In this document: piece by piece, positions 20,677-31,344 of the stretch
Position numbering within the stretch: the first letter of the stretch is position 1
Layout of the letters: each line of letters starts with the position of its first letter
Notes under the pieces: model-generated
Seen by the model: the letters and a program-made list of their open reading frames with translations, nothing else
What the model was told of the DNA's origin: nothing
The model's database searches: none
Assembly: GCA_023213315.1 (NCBI GenBank)
Contig: JAKCPI010016530.1
Coordinates: 1-64,000 of the forward strand
Direction: 5' to 3'
DNA length: 64,000 bases
Source of the DNA: Euborellia annulipes
Lineage: Eukaryota; Arthropoda; Insecta; Dermaptera; Anisolabididae
Program-made: the position numbers and the translations under genes

Positions 20677-20963
20677 TGCCCTCGGGGCATGGCGTAGAGG
20701 TTAGCGTGCTAACCTCATATACCAAACGTCGCGGGTTCGGACCCCAGGCAGTCCGATGATTTTATTTAAGCCAATTGGATACCAAATGGCTTAAATAAGA
20801 ATGCCTGGACCCCATATATGTATATTAATCTCTATAACGGATATCGTAAAAGTCTTAAATGGCCTAAGATGCCGAAAAGACTGTGTGAATGTGTGTGTGA
20901 GTGTGAGTGTGAATGAGAAAAAAGTGTGAATGTTTTTTGAAAAAAAAAAAAAAAAAAAAAAAA
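20677..20963 (+). mobile_element. SINE-A in HL1, 13-bp TSD
   Basis: Full copy. TTTATATTTTGTT precedes it and recurs after the A-rich tail, where HL1 continues with ACCATG. The duplicated HL1 segment proves insertion after HL1. Confidence 0.85.
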
Positions 20964-21490
20964 AATTTATATTTTGTTACCATGTCAACTATTTCTCCTT
21001 TCTTTCCTATGAAGTACAAGAGCAAAGTGTCCTTCAAACAATTTTGAGAACAAAATGAAAATATATATTTTAAAGAGCATCTTAAAAATAATTGATTTTG
21101 GAATTTTATTCAAAATCGATGGAGTAAATTTTGAGAAAATTTAAAAAAACTGAAAAAGTACATTTGTAAAGTACTAGTACTCTTTGGCCGATTGTAAAAA
21201 ATAAATAATTTTTTGCCTTTAATTAATTAGCTGGAACCTTTCAAATGAAATGAAATAAAACGCTTGTTTCCCTCTGGGCAGAACTAACTCCATCTCTTGT
21301 CACTTACAAGGGGAGTGCATAGCCTTGATAACACCGATTTGAACGAAAATTTTTTTTTATGTGTAGTACTTGATGAAAAACGAATTCTGTTAAAGCCAGA
21401 GAACGCGCTTCTCAACGGTTCGTCTAAAAAAAAATGTTAAAGATTTTGCCTGCATGCCTTAAGCCGTTACTAACAATAACATTTACAAAT

Positions 21491-21563
21491 GTCGCGATGG
21501 CTAGATCGGTAGGGCGCATTCTTTGTAAACAAAAATCCCGAGTTCGAATCTCGCCTTGTGCAA
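21491..21563 (+). tRNA. tRNA-like sequence in fold-back arm (probably not functional)
   Basis: GTCGCGATGGCTAGATCGGT resembles an acceptor strand plus A box, and CGAGTTCGAATCTCG is a B box/T arm. The acceptor ends pair poorly (GTCGCGA against GTGCAAC) and the anticodon arm is unclear, so it looks tRNA-derived rather than a working tRNA gene. Confidence 0.4.
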
Positions 21564-22090
21564 CTATTTTTTTTTTTTTTTTTGAGTAATTTATTTATTT
21601 TTTTTTTTGTTTCAGAATATTTTTTAATATTAATAAATAAATAAAAAGTTTTTTTTTAATTAATGGCATTTTATTTTCAACATGTTCCATATATTTAAAG
21701 AAAATTCGAATGCTTTCTGTCAAAAATATAGGTCTAATATAAGGAAATATTTAATATTAGGCCTATACTAGAAATATATTACTATTAATTGGACACATAA
21801 ATAAATTTATAATAATATTTATGTTTTAAACAGTCATTTTCCGAACTTTGAACATGTTACGACAATATTTTTTTATGTGTCCAATTAATAGTAATATATT
21901 TCTAGTATAATATTAAATATTTCCTTATATTATATTTTTGACAGAAAGCATTTGAATTTTCTTTAAATGTATAGAACAAGTTGAAAATAAAATGCCATTA
22001 ATTAAAAAAAACTTTTTATTTATTTATTAATATTAAAAAATATTCTGAAACAAAGAAAAATAAATAAATTACACAAAAAAAAAAAAAAAG

Positions 22091-22163
22091 TTGCACAAGG
22101 CGAGATTCGAACTCGGGATTTTTGTTTACAAAGAATGCGCCCTACCGATCTAGCCATCGCGAC
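22091..22163 (-). tRNA. tRNA-like sequence in the opposite arm
   Basis: Reverse-complement copy of the tRNA-like block at 21491, with CGAGATTCGAACTCGG as B-box complement. It is essentially identical, as expected for a young palindrome. Confidence 0.4.
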
Positions 22164-22389
22164 ATTTGTAAATGTTATTGTTAGTAACGGCTTAAGGCAT
22201 GCAGGCAAAATCTTTAACATTTTTTTTTAGACGAACCGTTGAGAAGCGCGTTCTCTGGCTTTAACAGAATTCGTTTTTCATCAAGTACTACACATAAAAA
22301 AAATTTTCGTTCAAATCGGTGTTATCAAGGCTATGCACTCCCCTTGTTAGAGTAACCAGTTTCTGAATCGGCTAATAACGGTTTTTCGA

Positions 22390-23155
22390 GACTCGCCACT
22401 TAATCATACAGAAGCTGTTTATTAATCGCTCCACCCCCTGTAAACGCTACTTGGCTGCATTGAAAATTAATTCCAGTGATGGCGAGACCGTTTAAATTAT
22501 TCATTAAACTAAATTTCTTGCTTTTTACATTATAATAATATAGAAATAAACATTTATATTTGTATCTCGTTTACCAGATTTATTATCATGGAATGCGGAG
22601 GCCATAAAATCAACCTAATAAGCATTAGAGGGTTTTTTTTTTGTTGGACTTTAATAGTCCATTAAAGATAAGAAAGGTCCATAGAAATTTTACAACCCCT
22701 CGTTAATATCTAGATCCAGAGTAGCTCCTCTCTCACTCTCATGTAAGAGCAATTTAATTAAGAATCGGCAACCTAACCTAAAAGCCCTCATCACTGTCAT
22801 TCAATCCCTAGTTAATATTCATTTCCAATACAAATTTGATGATTGAGAGATCATTTTATTTATTCAGGACATGCATACATGGTCAAAAGAAATGTTTCGT
22901 ATTGTCTGTTGATATTTACACATTTTCACACTAACGAATCATTCACTCAATTTTTATTTTTTTTTTATCATAAATATTCATCAATAAAATTTTTAAAGGG
23001 TGAAACAAAAAAAAAAAAAAAACTTTTGACAATTATTCTTAAAATTTATGCAACGGCAGAAAAATAAAAAGGGAGTGAAAGTGGAAGGAGAAATTAATTT
23101 ATTAAAAAGTTAACTTTTTCATTTCGGCTTTGAAAAATTTCATATAAATCAACAA
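22390..23155. other. AT-rich spacer
   Basis: No convincing exon or repeat. Open frames here are AT-driven. Confidence 0.4.
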
Positions 23156-23157
23156 CA

Positions 23158-23941
23158 AAGTTCTGGTGTGACTGGTCGCACAGCACACAACTTTCTCTTA
23201 CATGTTAGTTTCGGTAATCGAATGTTGTGTTCTGTGCTTGTCACACCAGATTTTTTGTGTCGAGATATATTTAGTTTCCGACAGTACAGTACATTCGATT
23301 GTCAAGATGTACAATTTATAAGTATGCCAAAATATAGAAATGCCTGAACCCCCAATATATACGTATATTACTTACAACGGTTATCGTCTAAAGTCTTAAA
23401 TGGCCTGAGTTGCTGTGTGAATTCAAGAAAAATTTATAAGTATGGCAAAATATTTATATTTTGTTATCATGGCAACCATTTCTCCTATCTTCCCTATGAA
23501 ATACAAGAGTAAAGTGGTCTTCAGAAGATTTCAATGACAAAATGAGAATATACATTTTATAGAGAATCTAAAAAATAATTGATTTTTAAATTTAAAAAAA
23601 ATCGTTGGGGCGAATTTTGAGAAAATCGAAAAAAAAACTGAAAAAGTGCATCAGTAAAGTACTAGTACTCTTTGGTCGATTTTGTTCAAAAGCTTCGTGT
23701 CACGTCCCATGGGGGTGCCTAACTTAAATATAAAATTTCAACCTCGTAGCTCTTTTCGTTTTTGAGATATTTTATTCACAGACACACACAGACAGACCAT
23801 GTCGCGAAAACCACTTTTTTGGATTCAGGGGACCTCAAAACGTGAAGATCCACCAAAATCTCGACATCGAATTTTTGACATGAATCCAATACTTTCTCTC
23901 TCTATATATTAACATATATATAGAGGTAAGAGAAAGTAAAA
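23158..23941 (-). mobile_element. HL1 element, full-length, with short SINE insert
   Basis: Terminal hairpin from TCTGGTGTGACTGGTCGCAC to GGTAAGAGAAAGTAAAA at the far end. A 3'-region SINE-A piece (about 23337-23428) is inserted, with duplicated HL1 sequence AATTTATAAGTATG on both sides. Confidence 0.8.
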
Positions 23942-24036
23942 ATACTATTAATTATAGCATTTGAAACAATATTCCGTGTTTAACTCAATTTTTAATTTTT
24001 TTTTTGGCGCTTGACACACTAATGCATAACAGGGTC
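23942..24036 (-). mobile_element. TGGACCC MITE fragment
   Basis: TTTGAAACAATATTCCGTG and TTGGCGCTTGACACACTAAT, ending GCATAACAGGGTCCA: a MITE joined to its end after internal loss. It abuts the HL1 terminus. Confidence 0.65.
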
Positions 24037-25330
24037 CATATAATATACCAAATTAGAATGAAAACTATGTTACAAAACTGAAATTTTCTACGCCATTCTT
24101 TTTTTTTTTGCGGTGCAGTTTATTTCAAATGAATAAGTTTCAAAAGAAAATCTTTAATAGAAAACACTCTTTTAACACATTCTTCTCTATGTATAATATT
24201 AAAAGGGAGATATATTATTAAGTAAAAGTCGATTATTTCAGTAAAAGATCGATTATTGATTAAAGTCAGAGTCGATTTTCCCTAGTTTGTTTTCTCAACA
24301 CCTATTCCAAAAAGCTTGTAAGAATCTCAGGGGCAGTTCCTGTCAAGTTTCGTGGGAAACGATCTAATTAGAAAGAAACTCTGCTGCCTAAATTAGAGAA
24401 AAATCATTCAACTTGATGATCCATAATTCAGTTGATTGAACGTCACCTCTAGTTTTTTAACTGTTTAATTTCCCCCTAGCTAGGTGACGTAGCTCCACCC
24501 AACGGCTAGTTTTTAATAATAAAAAGCCAACTGAATTGTGAAAAAGCTCTCTTGAATGTGATCCCTTTGAACTCCCTTTGATAACTTTAATGGATGTTAA
24601 TAAAGGCATTATATGCATTTAATTGGGATGAATCTCAATTAAAGACGATCAAGCAACCAAGCTCAAGTTGTTATGAGCTCAGAGAGAGAGAATTTATCAA
24701 TTAAATAACATATGCCTTGTAGAGAGAGGGAAATCTCTTTAGACATATGTCGGCTATTTTCTTTTAAATTACACTTACTCTATCTCGAGTGTTAAATTTT
24801 GAATTCGTTTTTGAACAGAAAGATTGGGAGAGCAGCTGCACTCTCCCTCTCTCTCTCTCTACATTCAGGTGATCCTTTTTCCTATTGTCCTATTTAGAGA
24901 TGAATAGAATTCCCTTCATTTAATCTAGCATTCATTATTTTGAAACTTGACAATTCATGGATTAAGTTTTGTACCGTACTGTACAGATCTAAATCATAAT
25001 GAACCCACCCTTGAGAGAGAGAAGAGATCATTATCTCCATTATTAAAGGCTTCGTTTAAACTTTTGTGTCTTTGTAAATAAGAATAATTAATTTCTTTTT
25101 GTTTTTTATCAATATCAAAATTTCTAGACGATTAAATAAAAAGGGGATGATTTTTATTTTTTTTTTTAATAAAATCCGAGTGGGGAGATTTATGACTCAA
25201 AACAACAATAAACTCCTCGGGTTCAAGTCCCGATTACGACATATTTTTTTCGAAATTACGTGTTTGCTAGTTTTAGTCTCGCTAGAGCTATATGAGACTC
25301 AATCTACAAATGGACACACCATTGAGAGCA
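24037..25330. other. Spacer
   Basis: AT-rich with a (CT)n run at about 24844-24861. No gene or classified repeat seen. Confidence 0.4.
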
Positions 25331-25338
25331 CTCTAGAG

Positions 25339-26187
25339 CAGTGGTTCCCAACCTTTTTTGGCCCATTGCCCCTTTCTGGAGGTTGAATAACACCTATCGC
25401 CCCCCTTTACATTTTCATTGTATGCCTAATTTTAATTTGAAGTAAAGTGTAAATAATAAAGACCTTTAATATTTTAAACAATTTTATTACCGTAGGCCTA
25501 TATACAGGGCCGCAGACAGACTTGACAGGCCCCGGGGCTACTTAGTAATACGCCCCCCCCCCAAAAAAAAAAAAAAATTAGTATTTAAAAGGCTATTGTG
25601 GCCTTCATGCCAACACTTTTTTACACAGTTTTTGACACAACTTTTGAAATAGTTTATACATAGCTTACAATATTTATTTAAATAAAGTTATATAAAATTT
25701 TTTCAAAATTTCCTAAACAAAGAGTTACAAAGTTTTAATTTATCGAGAACAGAGGATTTCCGGGGGAATCTGGGGGTATGGAAAATTTTTTGAAAATTAG
25801 CCACTGAAATCTGCGTTTTTAGCTATCCTGAGTCGTGAAAAAGATCAAACTTGATTTGAGCTTAAAGGGGCCCCTGAGGAAAAAAAATTCAAGAAAATGA
25901 TTTTTTTTAATTGAAATTTAGGATTTAAGCTAAAAGTGACGTTTCAATTCTGGATTGGAATTATCTTCTTTTTATGATAATATTTTGTCCTCTTCTATCC
26001 ATCCTGACCATCCTGTAAATAGGAGATTTTTCTCTTTGATTTTTATTTTTTTTAATTTTAGTAAACTAATAATTTTTCTCGCTTTGAATGCTCATCGCCC
26101 CCCAATCGCCCCCCGCTTATTTATCGCCCCCCCTGAAAACCCAAATCGCCCCCTTGGGGGCGATCGCCCCCAGGTTGGGAACCACTG
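25339..26187. mobile_element. hAT-like MITE, CAGTGGTTCCC ends, 8-bp TSD
   Basis: Termini CAGTGGTTCCCAACCTTTT and GGTTGGGAACCACTG are the classic hAT type. CTCTAGAG flanks both sides (25331-25338, 26188-26195). Internal TCGCCCCC-type C-rich stretches and AT-rich filler follow; no transposase frame is seen. 849 bp, so probably a non-autonomous derivative. Confidence 0.85.
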
Positions 26188-26195
26188 CTCTAGAG

Positions 26196-26685
26196 CAAGG
26201 GCGGATCCAGAAGTGTTTCTCGGGGGGGGGGTAATCTGGTGTGACTCGTCGCACAGCACCAGGGGCGTATATATAAATTTTTTTCGGGGGGGGGGGGGGC
26301 TGTTCTCAAAAATTTTTCGTAGAAAAATTTTGTTTTTCGCGGAACCAAAAATTTTTCTCATGTGCCGTTCGCGGAACCAAAAGTTTTTTTGTGTGCCGTT
26401 CGTGGAACCAAAAATTTTTCCGCCCGTTTAAATATTTTACCTTTTTTTTTTTTAGAGAGCGAAAATTTTTTTCAAACGCGGAACCAAAAAATTTTCCATG
26501 TGTCGTTCGCGGAACCAAAAATTTTTCCCGCCCGTTTAAATATTTTACCTTTTTTTAGAGGGCGGAAATTTTTTTTTTAAATTTTACGTTCAAAATTAAT
26601 TTTTTGGCAAAAAAAAAAGGTATTTTTTTCTAATCTCGGGGGGGGGTAATTACCCCTTTACCCCCCTCCCTTGTATCCGCCCTTG
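26196..26685. mobile_element. hAT-like MITE (CAAGGGCGGAT family), shares the TSD
   Basis: Ends CAAGGGCGGATCC and GTATCCGCCCTTG, flanked by CTCTAGAG (26188-26195, also the right duplication of the preceding element) and CTCTAGCG (26686-26693). It inserted precisely into the first element's target duplication. Inside are the HL1-hairpin piece AATCTGGTGTGACTCGTCGC, a second hAT-like start CAGGGGCGTATATA, and tandem GTTCGCGGAACCAAAAATT units. Confidence 0.85.
26340..26580. repeat. Minisatellite of GGAACCAAAAATTTTTC units
   Basis: The unit GTTCGCGGAACCAAAAATTT recurs with variation near 26347, 26379, 26408, 26476 and 26506. Longer CGCCCGTTTAAATATTTTAC blocks appear at about 26421 and 26530. The same motif occurs in 5650-5750 and 49800-49930. 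Confidence 0.6.
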
Positions 26686-26693
26686 CTCTAGCG

Positions 26694-28227
26694 AGATTAA
26701 GTCTAAGATCTAGCGAGATTGACATAAATCTAGCTAGAGTAACAGTGGACACACCTCCGAGACTTTGTCTCTAGAGTGATCTCGCTCTATTTGACTGATC
26801 AAATAGAGCAGTTGCTCTAGCTGCTTGACATTCTGAATTAAGTATCTTTTTTCCTTATTATTGGTTTACTAAGCGATCATAGTCTTTAGGGCACATACCT
26901 TAAATGTTTTTCTACGATTTGAAGTCGTCATTATGAATTTCTTTCAAAAGATCAGTAAATATTTCTGTCTTTCTAACCTAACTTCTGACACACTTCGTTT
27001 CTTGTTTGTTCGACGTTCGTGTTTATTTCTTTTCCTCATAATTAATATTATTTCATTATTAACTTTATTTTTCAATCATATCAATAATTAAAAGATTCAA
27101 TTATTATATTTTATTTAATAATATAATAATTATTTTGAAATTTAATTTTTAAATTTGTAATAATTTATAATTGAAAATATTTATAATTGAAAAGTTTTTT
27201 TCGAAATAAAGTATTAATAATTTTAATGAATTGAATAGAAAATAAATATACTGTATTAAATTTTAATAAGAATGCTTGGAAGGTACATCTTACAACAGAT
27301 TTTATTTATTTTTCTGAGAGAGAGATTTTTTAAGTATTAAAGTTGAATAAAGCCTCGCTACAACATGACAACTTTAAGCCCGGAAGTTCCACTTGTTATC
27401 CATACGTCCGTCCCTACAACAACAACAACAACAACTGTAACAAAGACTAACTCCTCAATAATCCATTTACTAATTTACAGAACCCGAAAGACCTAAATCA
27501 TAGCAAGAGAGAGCTTTCAATCCTACTACATCAATCAATTGATACGAACGTAGTGGGGGAAATGCATATTGTAAAGGCTGATTTCAGGGGTGGAATTTTA
27601 TACTGGTGTCGGGGTATTTTGAGCCATTCCTGGGTATGGATGACGCTTTTTCCAAAAATGTCATCAGTTTTTCCCTAGATTTCTTTTTTGGAATCAGCGC
27701 TACCAATGCACAAAAAAATTCAGAATACCAGAATTCTTATTTTATTCCTTTTCTGTATTTAAATCGGAGAGTTAAGGTTTAATAAGCGATCACTTTATAA
27801 GTTGAATTTAAACTTTTGTTGTCAAATTGATTGGAAAGAAGTTATTTAAATTACAAATTGTGACAGTGACATGCGATGGGCGGAAGAGACATATGTCCCT
27901 GTCCCTTTCTCGGTTACTTTTAGAATTAAGGAGATTTTACGGATTACCTCAAATTAGCTTTAATTTTACATAAGGCGGGATAGAACTCAATACTTTCCAA
28001 ATGGAAAAATAATTTTTTTAGCTTCCCCTTTTGGGAATTTGAGTATATTTCCTCGACTCTTCAATAACGACGCGTCGAAATGATCAAAAAAATTTTAAAT
28101 TTATCAATGAAGTTATTGATATTGATTCCGTCAGACTTCTTGTCTTTTTTTTCTCTAAGGAAAAAAAAAATAAAAAATTTAATTTTTTAACATTTTGTAT
28201 TATTTTTCATTTGAGAGATTTAATTAT
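26694..28227. other. AT-rich spacer
   Basis: Includes (CAA)n at 27418-27434 and long AT-rich stretches. No exon recognised. Confidence 0.4.
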
Positions 28228-28246
28228 TTAATTATTTTAATTAATT

Positions 28247-28718
28247 ATTATACTGGCTGTGAGTATTAACTAAAGTTGTGTGGAAAGGAGTCAGCCAAGG
28301 TAAATAAAAAATCAATTTATTCTGTCGACGTTTCGAGCGCCCGTCGCGCTCTTCCTCGGGACAGTATAAGTGTCAAATGTTATAGATGGTAATGACAAAA
28401 TAGTCGGTTGACATTATTAGATAATCTCAACAAACATTAATAATGTATCTGTTGAAAGATTTAACAATAATTTTAATATTATATAACGGCATGTGTTTGG
28501 TTAAAAGGTTACTTGTACAATGGTACGTACTTTCAACAGATACATTATTAATGTTTGTTGAGATTATCTAATAATGTCAACCGACTATTTTGTCATTACC
28601 ATCTATAACATTTGACACTTATACTGTCCCGAGGAAGAGCGCGACGGGCGCTCGAAACGTCGACAGAATAAATTGATTTTTTATTTACCTTGGCTGACTC
28701 CTTTCCACACAACTTTAG
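28247..28718. mobile_element. Fold-back element with hammerhead-like cores, ~19-bp TSD
   Basis: ~210-bp arms (from AACTAAAGTTGTGTGGAAAG inward) are near-perfect inverted repeats. TTAATTATTTTAATTAATT occurs on both sides (28228-28246, 28719-28737). About 25 bp at the left are unpaired. Each arm has an outward core: CCGAGGA, GAGCGC, loop, GCGCUC, GAAACGUCGAC (28330-28359 minus, 28629-28658 plus); stem II is perfect, but CUGA is CCGA. Confidence 0.65.
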
Positions 28719-28782
28719 TTAATTATTTTAATTAATTTTAATTGGCTTTAATCTTTCATAAGGCAAGACAAAACTCAATGCT

Positions 28783-28969
28783 ACTCTCGGGCCTTGGTAT
28801 AGTTGGTAGCGTTCTGGCCTTCTGTACCAAGGGTCGCGGGTTCGCACCCCGCCTCATGCGACAACAATTTATTTCAATTTAATTGGTTACCAATCAATTT
28901 TAAAAAAATCTAAATGGGGTCTTGAATGACCTCCGTTGCCGAAATAGACATTAAATAAATAAATAAATA
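28783..28969 (+). mobile_element. tRNA-derived SINE (SINE-B), 11-bp TSD
   Basis: Distinct family. A box TGGTATAGTTGGTAGCG, B box GGGTTCGCACCCC, then CGACAACAATTTATTTCAAT, a GTTGCCGAAA box and a (TAAA)n tail. AACTCAATGCT flanks it (28772-28782, 28970-28980). Confidence 0.85.
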
Positions 28970-28985
28970 AACTCAATGCTTTCCA

Positions 28986-29450
28986 ATTGGCAAATTTTGA
29001 ATTTTCTAATTTTTTAATTTTGAGAATTTTCGGCCCCAAATATTTCTTCTGGACTCTCCATAACGTCCTCAATAAAGGCCGATTTCCACTAGGTTTTGCC
29101 GCTGCCGTGCGATGTCGTCGGCGGTAATCGCTCACACCGACTTTATTTTATTTAAATAAAATTGGAGAGGCCGTTTCAATTTCCACTAGACGGGACGTGC
29201 CGCTGCCGTAGGCCGTTTTCGCTCGAAGGACTTTTGGCGGCTAGTGGAAATTGCCTTCGGCCCGACTAAGGCCATCTTCGGTCGCACTGAGGTTGTCTTC
29301 CGCCATCTCTGACGGCAGTGGCACGGCAAATGCACGGCACGTGTAGTGGAAATTGACTTTAAGAGTGCAAAATTTTGTTTCAAAATCCCGACGGGAAGCT
29401 GGTCAAACAGAGCGGACTGACGGACACTCCGGTATTATGTATATTAGATT
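28986..29450 (-). mobile_element. HL2-related fragment split by a MITE
   Basis: GGACTCTCCATAACGTCCTC and, after the MITE, AGAGTGCAAAATTTTGTTTC and CTGACGGACACTCCGG are the complement of an HL2-like 5' region. A related uninterrupted stretch at about 47163-47260 contains ACGTCCTCTATATTAGAGTG. Confidence 0.5.
29076..29359. mobile_element. PIF/Harbinger-like MITE, TAA TSD
   Basis: 284 bp, GC-rich. Ends AGGCCGATTTCCACTA and TAGTGGAAATTGACTT. TAA at 29073-29075 and 29360-29362. Internal CGGCAGTGGCACGGC and further CACTAG copies. The related sequence at 47211-47240 lacks the insertion. TWA duplication and end style suggest PIF/Harbinger. Confidence 0.65.
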
Positions 29451-29828
29451 TAAAAAAATATATAAAGCAGGGAGAATATTTTCGAAGAGAGTGAATAGAG
29501 GGGCTTGCTTCAATCTTCCCTACGTATTTTTCAATGTCCCCCACCCTTGTTTTTTGTTAGCCTCTAGGCTATTGCACTAACAGAGTAGATTGTTGTGTTG
29601 CTGGCTTTAAACCAATTGCCAACGGGAACAAGGTGCACCCCATCTCTACGACGCACGCCTAGGGAGAAATTTCATTTAAGGGGAGCATGTTTTAAACATA
29701 ACATCTATTATGATTATTATCTTTAAAAAGTAGGAAAAATTATAGATAATAATAATTTAGATAAGAATGTTTTTATAGACTAAAGCAAAAAAAAAAAAAA
29801 TAAAATAAAATAAAGAGGATTTTTTTTT

Positions 29829-30302
29829 AATTTTCTCTTACCTCTATATATATGTTAATATATATAGAGAGAGAAAGTATTGGATTCACGTCAAAAATTC
29901 GATGTCGGGATTTTGAGGTCCCCTGAATCCAAAAAAGTGGTTTTCGCGACATGGTCTGTGTGTCTGTCTGTCTCTGTTTAATTTTAAGCATGAAGGAATT
30001 GAGCTAGGAGGTTGAAATTTTATATATAAGTTAGACACCCACCTAGAGAGGGAAAATAAGCTTTTGATCTAAATCGGCCTAAAAGTTTACTGATGTACTT
30101 TTTCAGTTTTTTTCGATTTACTCAAAATTTGCTCCAACGATTTTAGATTAAAATTCAAAAATCAATTATTTTTTAGATGCTCTTTAAAATGTATATTCAC
30201 ATTTTGCCATCAAAATCTTCTGAAGACCATTTTACTCCTGTACTTCATAGAAAAGATAGGAGAAATGGTTGCCACACAACTTTCTCTTACCAAAGGTAAG
30301 GT
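29829..30302 (+). mobile_element. HL1 element, internal deletion
   Basis: Full 5' part (TTTCTCTTACC, AT hairpin, GGTCCCCTGAATCC) to GAGAAATGGTTGCCAC, which jumps directly into ACAACTTTCTCTTACC of the terminal hairpin. About 200 bp, including the right half of the X-box, are lost. Confidence 0.75.
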
Positions 30303-30536
30303 ATGAACTATGAAGTTGCTACATGAATAGTTCTTTATTCAAAAAAGATTTTGACTAAATTTTAAAAAAAATTAGGCTTTTTAATGTTTTTTTTTAAATG
30401 TTGGTAGCACTTATTTTTATTCATGTTAATCTATTTAGATGTAAATGAACCCATTTTAGAAAATGTCATCTCAATGGGATTATTAAATACTAATATTTGT
30501 TCATATATGACGTCATCGCGGTCAGAAATCGTCCTT

Positions 30537-30990
30537 TCGCTTTTTTTTTTTTAACACTCACACTTTTTTACACATTCACACTCACATACATACAGTCTTC
30601 TGGGTAATTTAGGCCATTTTAAGACTTTAAACTATACCCGTTATTTGTATAATATATGGACCCTGTTATGCATTAGTATGTCAAGCGCCAAAAAAAATTA
30701 AAAATTGAGTTAAACACGGAATATTGTTTCAAATGCTATAATTAATAGTATTTTTTATGGAATATGTCCTAAAAAAAAATTATATTTAATGTTACTTGCA
30801 CAATTGACAAAAAAAATTATATAAATCCAATGAAAACAAAAAACTGTTAATGTTAATTTTCTCAAATCTCGGTAGCTGGCGCTTGACACACTAATGCGTA
30901 ACAGGGTCCATATATATGTGGGTCCAGGCATTCTTATTTAAGCCAATTGGTATCCAAATGGCTTAAATACTACCAACTACGCCAAGACCG
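30537..30990 (-). mobile_element. SINE-A split by a MITE
   Basis: Complement of the SINE-A tail and middle (30537-30655), then palindrome and partial head (30920-30990), separated by the TGGACCC MITE. Confidence 0.75.
30656..30912 (+). mobile_element. TGGACCCTG MITE, TA TSD
   Basis: Reference copy. Inverted ends TGGACCCTGTTATGCATTAG and CTAATGCGTAACAGGGTCCA, flanked by TA. Its insertion in SINE-A shows it is younger than that SINE copy. Confidence 0.8.
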
Positions 30991-31344
30991 AGGGCTGTCT
31001 TTTCACTTGATTAGACAAAATGCTTTGAAATCTCTAATTTATTCATTCATGATCCACTTTCGGTAGCGCCTGTACACTCGGCGACCCGCCAGCCTCCGTC
31101 TACTTTTCAGCTGATGATCCCCCCTCCCCCCCCTTCTCTGTCAAGAGTCTGTTAATTCAAATATTAATAAATTTTCATTATAAATCAATTATTCAATGTA
31201 TAAACAAGTGATGCAACAGAAGGGAACAAGACACGACAGATTGGTCTTTTATATTAGATCCGACACACATCTGCGTGTCTTTGCACCAGACCAGGGATCC
31301 CGCTCCTTCGTGTGCCACAACTTTCTTTCACTTTTTTTTTTTTT

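Larger units (their letters stand above)
19970..21195 (-). mobile_element. HL1 element with three nested SINEs
   Basis: HL1 pieces in order: 19970-20104 (terminal hairpin), 20631-20676 (TTCAAGATGTAAAATTTATA) and 20966-21195 (ATTTTGTTACCATG to CTCTTTGGCCGATTG). The intervals hold two minus SINEs and one plus SINE. The AT-hairpin end is lost. Confidence 0.75.
21307..22346. mobile_element. Fold-back element with a tRNA-like sequence in each arm, TTA TSD
   Basis: 1040 bp. Arms of nearly 500 bp (21307-21802 and 21871-22346) are near-perfect inverted repeats with ends CAAGGGGAGTGCATAGCC. TTA lies on each side (21304-21306, 22347-22349). The uninterrupted target copy at 12396-12545 confirms the borders. 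The three-base TWA-type duplication would fit PIF/Harbinger, though the ends are not typical. Each arm carries a ~73-nt tRNA-like sequence about 185 bp from the end. No protein-coding signal. Confidence 0.8.

Noticed and set aside
26092..26580. Several overlapping frames rich in Phe, Lys and Pro
   Set aside because: They translate the GGAACCAAAAATTTTTC minisatellite and C runs of hAT-like MITEs.
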